Part shown: in pieces, positions 1-5,670 of the stretch
How positions within the stretch are numbered: position 1 is the first letter of the stretch
How the letters are laid out: each line of letters begins with the position of its first letter
Assembly (NCBI GenBank): GCA_013202445.1
Contig: JABMRW010000120.1
Location: 1 to 6,701, forward strand
DNA: 6,701 nt
Source: Deltaproteobacteria bacterium
GTDB taxonomy: Bacteria; Chloroflexota; Dehalococcoidia; Dehalococcoidales; BS750m-G39
Direction: 5' to 3'
The notes under the pieces: model-generated
Told to the model about the DNA's origin: nothing
Seen by the model: the letters and a program-made list of their open reading frames with translations, nothing else
Database searches by the model: none
Program-made: the position numbers and the translations under genes

Positions 1-2
1 CA

Positions 3-67
3 CTTCTGTAGGGCGGGAGGGTGGGAAGTAAAACGCACTCTAAAAATCGGGCTGGACTTCCTTTTTT
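3..67 (+). repeat. Intergenic repeat, copy A
   Basis: This copy aligns with positions 105-171 at roughly 75-80% identity by eye, with a 2-base gap near position 18. The best conserved core is AAAACGCACTCTAAAAA, identical at 30-46 and 134-150. The 5' part is G-rich and the 3' part ends in a pyrimidine tract. No open reading frame or terminal inverted repeats are visible, so it does not look like an insertion sequence. Its first 11 window bases recur exactly at 6691-6701. Confidence 0.75.
11..25 (+). other. Potential G-quadruplex with single-base loops
   Basis: The sequence GGGCGGGAGGGTGGG has four runs of three G separated by loops of one base each. This is the most stable class of G-quadruplex motif known. 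It lies inside repeat copy A, downstream of the minus-strand Mut7-C gene. Folding in the cell is inference. Confidence 0.6.
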
Positions 68-104
68 GCCCCACCCCTTTTTCAGGGAGTTTAAAAAGGT
101 CAAA

Positions 105-171
105 CCTCTATAGGACGGGTCAGGGTGAGAAGCAAAACGCACTCTAAAAACCAGGCTAAACTTCCCCTTTT
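105..171 (+). repeat. Intergenic repeat, copy B, overlapping the end of the Mut7-C gene
   Basis: This is the second copy, offset 102 to 104 bases from copy A and sharing the 17-base core at 134-150. The G-rich segment is degraded compared with copy A, so the G-quadruplex pattern is lost. Its 3' pyrimidine tract runs into the minus-strand coding sequence that ends at 156. It therefore supplies the stop codon and the last few codons of that gene. Confidence 0.75.
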
Positions 172-659
172 CCCCCCGCTCCTTCGCCTCTAAGGCTTTC
201 CAACTTCTTAGTCATTGACTGCCAGTGTGTCCCCCGCCAGTAGAGACGCTGGCAATTCGGGCACTGCATAAAATAATTCTGGGTCTTAAACACGTAGGGC
301 GGCACCAGCTCGGCCACCTCATCTTTACCCCTCTCCACAAGGGGCTGATTGCACTCCAGACAGATGGTAAACGGCCTGAAGCGGCTATCCAGCCCCAGGG
401 TATCTACCACCTGGTGAATCTGCCGCTCCGGCCGGTCGCTGTCGATGAGCACCGCCTTGATCCGGCCGCTGGTTATCAACCGCCGTTTCATAATGCGGGT
501 ATCCCGGCTTAAGATAACCCGCTCCTCGGCTTTAGCGATAGCCACCAGCTCGGAATCATCGTTGCCATCGAAGAAGCGGGCATCGTAACCCATGAGCCGC
601 AACCACCGGGCCAGCTTGCCCACATTGCAGTCAACAATGAAGTTCGGGGTGTCTGCCAT
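156..659 (-). CDS. Mut7-C family PIN-like RNase with C-terminal zinc ribbon
   Basis: The 167-residue product has the two-part structure of bacterial and archaeal Mut7-C (formerly DUF82) proteins. The N-terminal PIN-like half begins FIVDCNVGKLARWLRLMGYD (residues 7-26). It keeps acidic residues typical of the nuclease site: D10, D34/D35 and D53 in ILSRDTR. The C-terminal half carries two CxxC knuckles, C100/C103 and C133/C136, expected to bind one zinc. The family is predicted to cleave RNA in the cytoplasm; the natural substrate is not established. The gene is last in the minus-strand block, 34 bases after the metallo-hydrolase. Its ATG is preceded by GGGGGGTGGGG instead of a normal Shine-Dalgarno site, which could pair only through G-U contacts. 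The tail after about residue 158 (GEGAGGKGEV) is low complexity, and its last codons and stop come from repeat copy B. Family is confident; function is inferred. Confidence 0.88.
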   Translation of the reverse strand: MADTPNFIVDCNVGKLARWLRLMGYDARFFDGNDDSELVAIAKAEERVILSRDTRIMKRRLITSGRIKAVLIDSDRPERQIHQVVDTLGLDSRFRPFTICLECNQPLVERGKDEVAELVPPYVFKTQNYFMQCPNCQRLYWRGTHWQSMTKKLESLRGEGAGGKGEV

Positions 660-693
660 GCCCCACCCCCCACTTTATAGCTTTTCCCCACCT

Positions 694-1464
694 CTACAGG
701 CTAATCTCCATCCCCTCACAGGCAAGGGTGATGGAACAACCCAGCGCCTGAGCCACCGCCGCTATCTCGGCCGCTATCTCCCCCTCCAGGTCCGGGTTCA
801 TGTGAACCGCCACCACCCGGGGCAGATAGCCGTTAACCTTCTGAAAGCTCTCTAGCTCCTGCTTCAAGAGGCTGGGGGCGAGGTGTCCCGCGCCGGCCAC
901 CCACCCGGCATACTTATCCGACGCCGTAACCTCGATGATAAGCAGCTGCGGCGAAACCTGCTGCCAGCAGTCGGCCAGGCCCGGGCCGGTATCCCCGGTA
1001 TAGAACACCGACTTCCCGTCAGCAGAGGTCACCTGGTAGCCCACGGTGGGGACGCTGTGATTAACCGGCACCGCCAGGACGGTGTAGCCTTCAATCGTCT
1101 CCGCCTTATTCGGCTCTAATACGGTAAAATTAAGGGTGGGCTTATTCTCCGGCTTCTGCCGGAAATCGGGGTAAATCTCATCATTCAACAGGTGCCTGGC
1201 CAGAACATCAAGCACCGCCGGGATGGAGTAAATACGGGTGGCGGCGCCGCCCAGGAAAAGGCTCATGCCCAGGGCCGGGACGTCCCTGACGTGGTCATAA
1301 TGCTGGTGGGTGAGCAGGAGGGCCTTGATTTTCCGCTGCTCTTCCAGCGACAGGCTGGAGGTAAGGGAGCCGGCGTCTATGGCCAAAACATCGTCAATCA
1401 GCAGACTGACCGGCTTTTGGTTTTGCCTTTCGCAGTTGTGAGCGCCTAAAACCTTGATGTTCAT
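694..1464 (-). CDS. Metallo-beta-lactamase-fold hydrolase
   Basis: The 256-residue product has a full set of metallo-beta-lactamase-fold metal ligands. These are the LTHQHYDH motif (H53, H55, D57, H58), H136 in VNHS, D158 in YTGDTG and H221 in VHM; H194 in GHL may add to the site. A dinuclear zinc (or iron/manganese) hydrolase is therefore expected. The VNHSVPTVGY...YTGDTG arrangement resembles the RNase Z / class II cyclic-nucleotide phosphodiesterase branch more than true beta-lactamases, but this subfamily placement is tentative. There is no signal peptide, so it is probably cytosolic. It starts 13 bases after the transporter stop, with an AGGGA site (1475-1479) overlapping that stop codon. 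This points to translational coupling. The substrate is unknown; its position next to a Mut7-C nuclease could suggest RNA or nucleotide turnover, but that is only guilt by association. Confidence 0.85.
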   Translation of the reverse strand: MNIKVLGAHNCERQNQKPVSLLIDDVLAIDAGSLTSSLSLEEQRKIKALLLTHQHYDHVRDVPALGMSLFLGGAATRIYSIPAVLDVLARHLLNDEIYPDFRQKPENKPTLNFTVLEPNKAETIEGYTVLAVPVNHSVPTVGYQVTSADGKSVFYTGDTGPGLADCWQQVSPQLLIIEVTASDKYAGWVAGAGHLAPSLLKQELESFQKVNGYLPRVVAVHMNPDLEGEIAAEIAAVAQALGCSITLACEGMEISL

Positions 1465-1477
1465 TTTCAGTCAATCC

Positions 1478-2113
1478 CTAAGCCACCGCTTCAGCGCCGG
1501 CCAGCGGCTTAACCTTATTTTTCAGGAAATGAACCAGCAGGTAACAGAACGGCGTGTCCAGGGCGGCTATACCCAGCTTGATTAAATACTGGGTAATAAG
1601 CATATTTACCAGAACGCTATTAGGCACCATCCCCCAGAAAGCGATGGTGATGAACAAGCTAGTATCCAGCGCCTGGGAGACCATCGTCGAGGCATTATTG
1701 CGCAGCCACAGGAACCTGGCCTTCGTCTTTTCCCGCCAGAACTGGAAGGCAAAGACATCGTGGTGCTGGCTCACCAGGTAGGCAATCATCGAGGCCAGGA
1801 CAATCCGGGGCACCATGCCCAGCACGGACTCGTAAGCCGCCTGCCCCTCCCAGAACGAAGCCGGCGGCAGCAATCGCCCGCCGACGACCAGTATCACCAT
1901 CAGTATACTGGCGCCGAAACCCAGCCAGACAACCCTGGAAGCTGTTTTTCTCCCGTAAAGCTCGGTGATGACATCGGTAAACAGGAAAGTCAAGGGATAA
2001 GCGATTACTCCGGCGGGAACAATCCAGCCGCCAATGGCGATAAGCTTGACGGTTATGATGTTGGCGGTAATCAAACAGGTAACGAACAGCGTGGCTAATA
2101 CTGCTAGAACCAT
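1478..2113 (-). CDS. yhhQ: Queuosine precursor transporter, YhhQ/VUT family
   Basis: This is a 211-residue hydrophobic integral membrane protein with about six predicted membrane segments (near residues 3-25, 30-50, 60-80, 98-116, 145-165 and 172-196). It carries the family signatures FTDVITELYGRKTASR (45-60) and WLRNNASTMVSQALDT (136-151). The family (COG1738) imports deazaguanine precursors such as preQ0 or preQ1 for queuosine in tRNA; this exact substrate is inferred from the family. An in-frame ATG exists upstream at 2161, but it lies inside the corA coding region and would add a hydrophilic leader. The ATG at 2113 is preferred because it follows the corA stop by one base and gives the usual N-terminus. 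No strong Shine-Dalgarno site precedes it, so it probably relies on coupling to corA translation. Confidence 0.87.
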   Translation of the reverse strand: MVLAVLATLFVTCLITANIITVKLIAIGGWIVPAGVIAYPLTFLFTDVITELYGRKTASRVVWLGFGASILMVILVVGGRLLPPASFWEGQAAYESVLGMVPRIVLASMIAYLVSQHHDVFAFQFWREKTKARFLWLRNNASTMVSQALDTSLFITIAFWGMVPNSVLVNMLITQYLIKLGIAALDTPFCYLLVHFLKNKVKPLAGAEAVA

Positions 2114-2114
2114 C

Positions 2115-3119
2115 CTAGATCCAGCGCTTACGGCGGAAGAAATAGAGCATCCCGCAGGCAATGACTATCCAGACCACGAAGACCAGCACGAAGGAAAAGG
2201 GGGAATTCTGGAAAGGCAGCGGGATATTCATGCCGTAAAGCGAAGCGACCACGGTCAGGGGCAGCAGGATAGTAGCGATGGTGGTCAGCACCCGCACCAC
2301 CTCATTGGTGCGATTGGTCGCCAGGGAGTCATGGGTATCGCTCAGCCCCTCGATTATCTCTTTATACTCATCCAGGGCGTCCCAGAGCTTATCGACGTGG
2401 TCGGTCATATCGCCGAAGTAAACCTCCATCTCCATCGGGGTAAAGCGGCGAATCTTGGGTTCCATGCTGCCGATAACCGCCCTCATCGGCCAGATAATGC
2501 GGCGGAAGGAGATGACATCCCGCCGCAGGGCGGAGATTTCCCGCACCGTGCCCCGCATACTCTCCGAAAAGATATTATCCTCCACCTCCTCGATATTGAC
2601 GCCAATCTTATTAAGTATGGGGATACAGTAGTCAACCAGCCGGTCAACTACGCGATAGAGGAGGTAGCCGGAACCCTGGCCGAAGTGCTCCTCCCTTATC
2701 TCTTCATCGGTCTGGCACTGGTTGAACAGCTTGACCAGCGGCTTTAGGTCGCCCTTATGCAGGGTAATGAGGTAGCCCTGGCCGATAAACACCGATACCT
2801 GGCTGGAGGTAGTCACCCTCGCCTCGGGGTTAAATACGGGAAAATGGAAGACCAGGAACAGGTAGTCGTCATAGACGTCTATTTTCGGCCGCTGGATGCG
2901 GCTGAGGCAGTCGTCCAAATCCAGGGGGTGGAAGGGGTAGCTCTGCGCCAGGTAATCTGTCTCCAGCCTGGTCGGCTCCTCGATATTAATCCAGGTCAGC
3001 TCCCCCGCAGTGACCGACTCTACATGCAGCTTCGTATCGACGCCTGTTTCAACCTCAGCGCCGGCCCTTTTTTTCCGTATTCTGGAGACAGCCATTTTCC
3101 TCATTCTAGGCATAGCCAT
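2115..3119 (-). CDS. corA: CorA-family magnesium/cobalt transport protein
   Basis: The 334-residue product has the CorA layout: a long soluble cytoplasmic domain (about 30-270) rich in charged helices, then two membrane helices (about 276-295 and 308-327). It has the hallmark YGMN pore motif at 295-298 and a short basic tail, FRRKRWI. The family forms pentameric channels that admit Mg2+, and in some members Co2+, Ni2+ or Zn2+, across the inner membrane. The loop after GMN reads IPLPFQNSPFSF and lacks the common MPEL-type sequence, so selectivity may differ from model CorA. Length is normal. The start is uncertain: ATGs occur at residues 1, 3, 6 and 9. Residue 9 (base 3095) has GAGGA just before it, while the first ATG follows a duplicated AAGG-containing 15-mer. 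It heads the four-gene minus-strand block and abuts the yhhQ start by one base. Confidence 0.93.
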   Translation of the reverse strand: MAMPRMRKMAVSRIRKKRAGAEVETGVDTKLHVESVTAGELTWINIEEPTRLETDYLAQSYPFHPLDLDDCLSRIQRPKIDVYDDYLFLVFHFPVFNPEARVTTSSQVSVFIGQGYLITLHKGDLKPLVKLFNQCQTDEEIREEHFGQGSGYLLYRVVDRLVDYCIPILNKIGVNIEEVEDNIFSESMRGTVREISALRRDVISFRRIIWPMRAVIGSMEPKIRRFTPMEMEVYFGDMTDHVDKLWDALDEYKEIIEGLSDTHDSLATNRTNEVVRVLTTIATILLPLTVVASLYGMNIPLPFQNSPFSFVLVFVVWIVIACGMLYFFRRKRWI

Positions 3120-3120
3120 G

Positions 3121-3150
3121 ATAACTTAAACCTTAATAACTTAAACCTTA
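3121..3150 (-). repeat. Perfect 15-base tandem duplication just upstream of corA
   Basis: ATAACTTAAACCTTA occurs twice back to back (3121-3135 and 3136-3150) with no mismatch. It ends one base before the corA start codon. On the sense strand each unit carries AAGG, so the duplication offers two weak Shine-Dalgarno-like sites, the nearer about 11 bases from the first ATG. It is in the leader of the four-gene block. Confidence 0.9.
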
Positions 3151-3222
3151 AGCCCAATCTCGCCCTATTTTAGCACAATTGCATTTGTAGAGGAATACCT
3201 TGAACGCAAAAAGGTGCCAGTA
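3151..3222. other. Divergent intergenic core between corA and the small cysteine protein
   Basis: This is the middle part of the 160-base region between two divergent genes. On the minus strand, TAAAAT (3167-3172) could be the -10 element for corA, but no convincing -35 lies 16 to 18 bases upstream. No preQ1, M-box or other riboswitch pattern was recognised here, although the downstream genes transport Mg2+ and queuosine precursors. Confidence 0.35.
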
Positions 3223-3251
3223 TTGCCTGATGGCAAACGGTCTGCTAAACT
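3223..3251 (+). promoter_or_regulatory. Candidate promoter for the small cysteine protein
   Basis: TTGCCT (3223-3228, four of six -35 matches) is followed after 17 bases by TAAACT (3246-3251, four of six). It has an extended -10 TGC just before. Transcription would start near 3258 and give a leader of about 22 bases. A small hairpin, TTGCC-TGAT-GGCAA (3223-3236), covers the -35 element and could be an operator. This is a by-eye call. Confidence 0.35.
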
Positions 3252-3265
3252 AAAAACGGCTTTTT

Positions 3266-3272
3266 AAGGGAG
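3266..3272 (+). promoter_or_regulatory. Ribosome binding site of the small cysteine protein
   Basis: AAGGGAG lies 7 bases before the ATG at 3280. This spacing is optimal and is the main reason for treating the short frame that follows as a real gene. Confidence 0.7.
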
Positions 3273-3279
3273 ATTAAAG

Positions 3280-3456
3280 ATGCGGGGCAGGACAAAACCC
3301 TCCTGGGGTCATAACCTCAAGATTAAAATCAAGAAAGCGCTGGGAATGAACGTCATCCTCTGCGATAACTGCAAGTGGAACTGGCGCAGCTCATGCCATG
3401 ACCCGGTGCGTCCCCACGCCACCTGGTGTCCTGACTTTGAAAAGCGCGGAAAATAG
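3280..3456 (+). CDS. Small four-cysteine putative zinc-binding protein
   Basis: The 58-residue frame starts at an ATG with a well-placed AAGGGAG. It begins with a basic stretch (MRGRTKPSWGHNLKIKIKKA), then the cysteine-rich segment CDNCKWNWRSSCHDPVRPHA (residues 28-47), and ends TWCPDFEKRGK. C28 and C31 form a CxxC knuckle, and C39 and C50 complete four possible zinc or metal ligands; H40 and H46 are nearby. The 'RP-hydrophobic-xWCPDF' ending is a pattern I associate with small uncharacterised proteins, but I cannot name a family. It is the only plus-strand gene in the window. It converges on the thiolase gene with only 2 bases between the two stop codons, leaving no room for a terminator between them. 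It could act in nucleic-acid or protein binding; no function is claimed. Confidence 0.7.
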   Translation: MRGRTKPSWGHNLKIKIKKALGMNVILCDNCKWNWRSSCHDPVRPHATWCPDFEKRGK

Positions 3457-3458
3457 CC

Positions 3459-4739
3459 CTATTTTCTCTCGAGCACGACCGCCATCCCCTGCCCACCGCC
3501 GATGCACAGTGTCGCCAGACCCAGCTTGTAATTTTTGCGCATCATCTCATAGGCAAGGGTAACCAGAATCCTGGCGCCGGTACAGCCTATGGGGTGTCCC
3601 AGCGAGATGCCGCTGCCATGAGCGTTAACCTTATCGACGCCAAGCCCAAGGTCTTTCATAACCCCGATGGCCTGAGAGGCAAAGGCCTCGTTTAGCTCAA
3701 CATACTCTATATCACCCAGGCTAAGTCCAGCTAACTTCAGCGCCTTCCTGGTGGCCGGAACCGCCCCCATCCCCATATAGGCCGGGTCAATTCCGCCGGA
3801 GGCGTAAGACTTAATCGTTGCCATCGGCTCTAACCCCAGAGCCCTGGCCTTCTCCGCCGACATCACCACCAGGGCGGCGGCGCCGTCGGTTATCCCGGAG
3901 GCGTTACCGGCGGTTACCGACCCGTCCTTTTTAAAGACGGCGGGCAGCTTGGCTAAAGCCTCCAACGAGGTCTCCCTGGGGTGCTCATCGGTATCAAAGG
4001 GCTTGACCTCCCTCTTCACCCTCACCTCCACCGGGACTATCTCTTCTTTAAATATGCCATTCTTTATCGCCGCCAGCGCCCTCTCCTGGCTCAGCAGGGA
4101 AAGCTTATCCTGCTCCTGCCTGGTTATGCCGTACTTCTCGGCGATACTCTCCGAGGTTAAGCCCATGTGGTAGTTATAGAATATCTCCCAGAGTCCGTCG
4201 TAGACCATGCCGTCGACCATCTCGGTGTTGAACATACGGGCTCCCCAGCGGGCGGCGGGCATATAGTAAGGGACGGAGCTCATGTTCTCCATGCCGCCGG
4301 CCACGATAACCTCGGCATCGCCCGCCTTGATTGACTGGGCGGCTAAAGCCACCGACTTCATCCCCGAGGCGCAAATCTTGTTCACGGTGTAGGCATTTAC
4401 CTCCTTGGGTATGCCGGCGTATATAGCCGCCTGGCGGGCGGTATTCTGCCCCTGCCCCGCCTGGAGGACATTACCCATGATAACCTCGTCTATACTGACT
4501 TCTTTCAACGAGCTGTCCCAGTCGGCGTATTTCTTCTCCAGCTCAATCAGGCCGTCGCCCTTAAACGCCTCGGGGGCTAACCTAAGCACCTCGGCGTCCA
4601 CTTTAGGGCGCAGCCCGGCTGCTTTGAGCGCCTCCCTGATAACAATACTACCCAGCTTAACCACGGGGGTATCCTTTAGCGCCCCGCCGTAGTTAGCTAT
4701 AGCCGTTCTTATCCCGCTGACAATGACCGCTTCAGACAT
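3459..4739 (-). CDS. atoB: Acetyl-CoA acetyltransferase-type thiolase with an N-terminal insertion
   Basis: This is a 426-residue thiolase with all active-site elements: nucleophile C123 in NKICASGMKS, N350 in NEAFA, H382 in GHPIG and C412 in LCIGGGQG. It either condenses two acetyl-CoA to acetoacetyl-CoA or cleaves 3-ketoacyl-CoA with CoA, in the cytosol. Compared with the 392-residue Zoogloea enzyme (C89, N316, H348, C378 as remembered), every catalytic residue is shifted by exactly 34. One insertion of about 34 residues, lying between AGL (41-43) and IDEVIMGN (83-90), therefore explains the whole extra length. The inserted part (about 45-80) is charged and predicted helical. The start is supported by AAGGAGG (4747-4753), 7 bases upstream. 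It is third in the crt-hbd-thiolase block, 62 bases after hbd. Chain-length preference cannot be read from sequence, so a broader 3-ketoacyl-CoA thiolase is also possible. Confidence 0.93.
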   Translation of the reverse strand: MSEAVIVSGIRTAIANYGGALKDTPVVKLGSIVIREALKAAGLRPKVDAEVLRLAPEAFKGDGLIELEKKYADWDSSLKEVSIDEVIMGNVLQAGQGQNTARQAAIYAGIPKEVNAYTVNKICASGMKSVALAAQSIKAGDAEVIVAGGMENMSSVPYYMPAARWGARMFNTEMVDGMVYDGLWEIFYNYHMGLTSESIAEKYGITRQEQDKLSLLSQERALAAIKNGIFKEEIVPVEVRVKREVKPFDTDEHPRETSLEALAKLPAVFKKDGSVTAGNASGITDGAAALVVMSAEKARALGLEPMATIKSYASGGIDPAYMGMGAVPATRKALKLAGLSLGDIEYVELNEAFASQAIGVMKDLGLGVDKVNAHGSGISLGHPIGCTGARILVTLAYEMMRKNYKLGLATLCIGGGQGMAVVLERK

Positions 4740-4801
4740 AATTCCGCCTCCTTCTCGTCATAGCTAATTATTTCCTTATCGCAAGATGAAGAATAGGGAG
4801 C

Positions 4802-5653
4802 CTACTTATAGTCGTAGAAGCCCTTGCCCGTCTTCCGCCCCAGCCAGCCGGCGGCAACCATCTTGTCCACCAGCGTCGGCACAATGTATCTCGGGTCCTT
4901 AAGCTGCTCGTAGAGCGCGTCGGCGACAAACTTGACTATATCAATCCCGACCATATCGGCCAGGGTGAGCGGCCCCATCGGGTAATTCAAGCCCAGCTGT
5001 ATGGCGTTATCGATATCCTCCCGGCTGGCGATACCCTCCTCGTAGAGTTTTATACAGTGCAGCAGGAAGGGTATCCAGAGCCGGTTAACGATAAAGCCCG
5101 GCCCGTCCTGAGCAACAACGGTGGTCTTGCCCAGCACCTCACCGAACTTCTGGCTGGCCTCAAGCACCTCATCGCTGGTGGCAATAGTCTTGACAATCTC
5201 CAGCAGCTTCATAACCGGCGCCGGGTTAAAGAAGTGCAACCCCACAACCTTATCCGGCCGCTTGGTTGCCACCGCCATCTTAATGATAGACAGGCAGGAG
5301 GTATTGGTGGCCAGGATGGCATTTGGCGGGCAGATTCCGTCCAGCTCGGCAAATATCTTCTTCTTCAGCTCCAGATTCTCGATGGCGGCCTCAATCACCA
5401 GGTCACAATCGGCAAAATCCTTGGTGCTGGTGGTACCCTTAAGGCGGCCCATTATGGCATCCTTATCCGCCTGGGAGAGCTTGCCCTTTTCCACGCTTCT
5501 GGCTAGCGTTTTATCAATCGCCCCCATACCCTTTTTTAAAAACTCGTCGTTTATTTCCGAAACCACCACCTGATAGCCCGACTGAGCGCAGAGCTGAGCG
5601 ATACCCCCACCCATTGAGCCACAACCAACTACACCAACCTTCTTAATTTCCAT
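4802..5653 (-). CDS. hbd: 3-hydroxybutyryl-CoA (3-hydroxyacyl-CoA) dehydrogenase
   Basis: This 283-residue single-function enzyme oxidises L-3-hydroxyacyl-CoA to 3-ketoacyl-CoA, or runs in reverse. The N-terminal Rossmann domain has GCGSMG at 10-15, and an acidic residue, E33, ends the second strand, which favours NAD over NADP. The catalytic set S119, H140 (in HFFNPAP), E152 and N190 lines up with Ser137, His158, Glu170 and Asn208 of the human mitochondrial enzyme at a constant offset of 18. The C-terminal helical domain (about 186-283) includes LGLNYPMGPLTLADMVG and ends GRKTGKGFYDYK, as is usual. Length is typical. A strong Shine-Dalgarno run, AAGGGAGGAG (5658-5667), precedes the ATG, and only 17 bases separate it from the crotonase stop, so the two are surely cotranscribed. 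Short-chain (C4) preference is inferred from its neighbours. Confidence 0.95.
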   Translation of the reverse strand: MEIKKVGVVGCGSMGGGIAQLCAQSGYQVVVSEINDEFLKKGMGAIDKTLARSVEKGKLSQADKDAIMGRLKGTTSTKDFADCDLVIEAAIENLELKKKIFAELDGICPPNAILATNTSCLSIIKMAVATKRPDKVVGLHFFNPAPVMKLLEIVKTIATSDEVLEASQKFGEVLGKTTVVAQDGPGFIVNRLWIPFLLHCIKLYEEGIASREDIDNAIQLGLNYPMGPLTLADMVGIDIVKFVADALYEQLKDPRYIVPTLVDKMVAAGWLGRKTGKGFYDYK

Positions 5654-5670
5654 GGTGCTCCTCCCTTACA

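Noticed and set aside
1..171. CRISPR array
   Set aside because: There are only two imperfect copies, about 65 bases long, with no regular unique spacers and no cas genes.
2114..2161. Longer yhhQ start at 2161
   Set aside because: It would overlap corA by 47 bases and add a leader unlike the family N-terminus. The ATG at 2113 abuts the corA stop.
2034..2747. A 237-codon open frame on the plus strand
   Set aside because: It is antisense to corA and yhhQ, whose family motifs are clear. The translation is rich in His, Gln, Asp and Gly with no recognisable domain, as expected of a shadow frame.
3252..3265. AAAAA-CGGC-TTTTT hairpin as a terminator or riboregulator
   Set aside because: The stem is A-T only and weak, and it lies just before a ribosome site where a terminator makes no sense.
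3120..3279. preQ1 or magnesium riboswitch in the leader of the corA-yhhQ block
   Set aside because: No preQ1 aptamer or M-box pattern could be recognised on the minus strand of this short region.
5057..5573. Overlapping plus-strand frames of about 150 codons within hbd
   Set aside because: They are shadows of the dehydrogenase, which keeps all catalytic residues on the minus strand.
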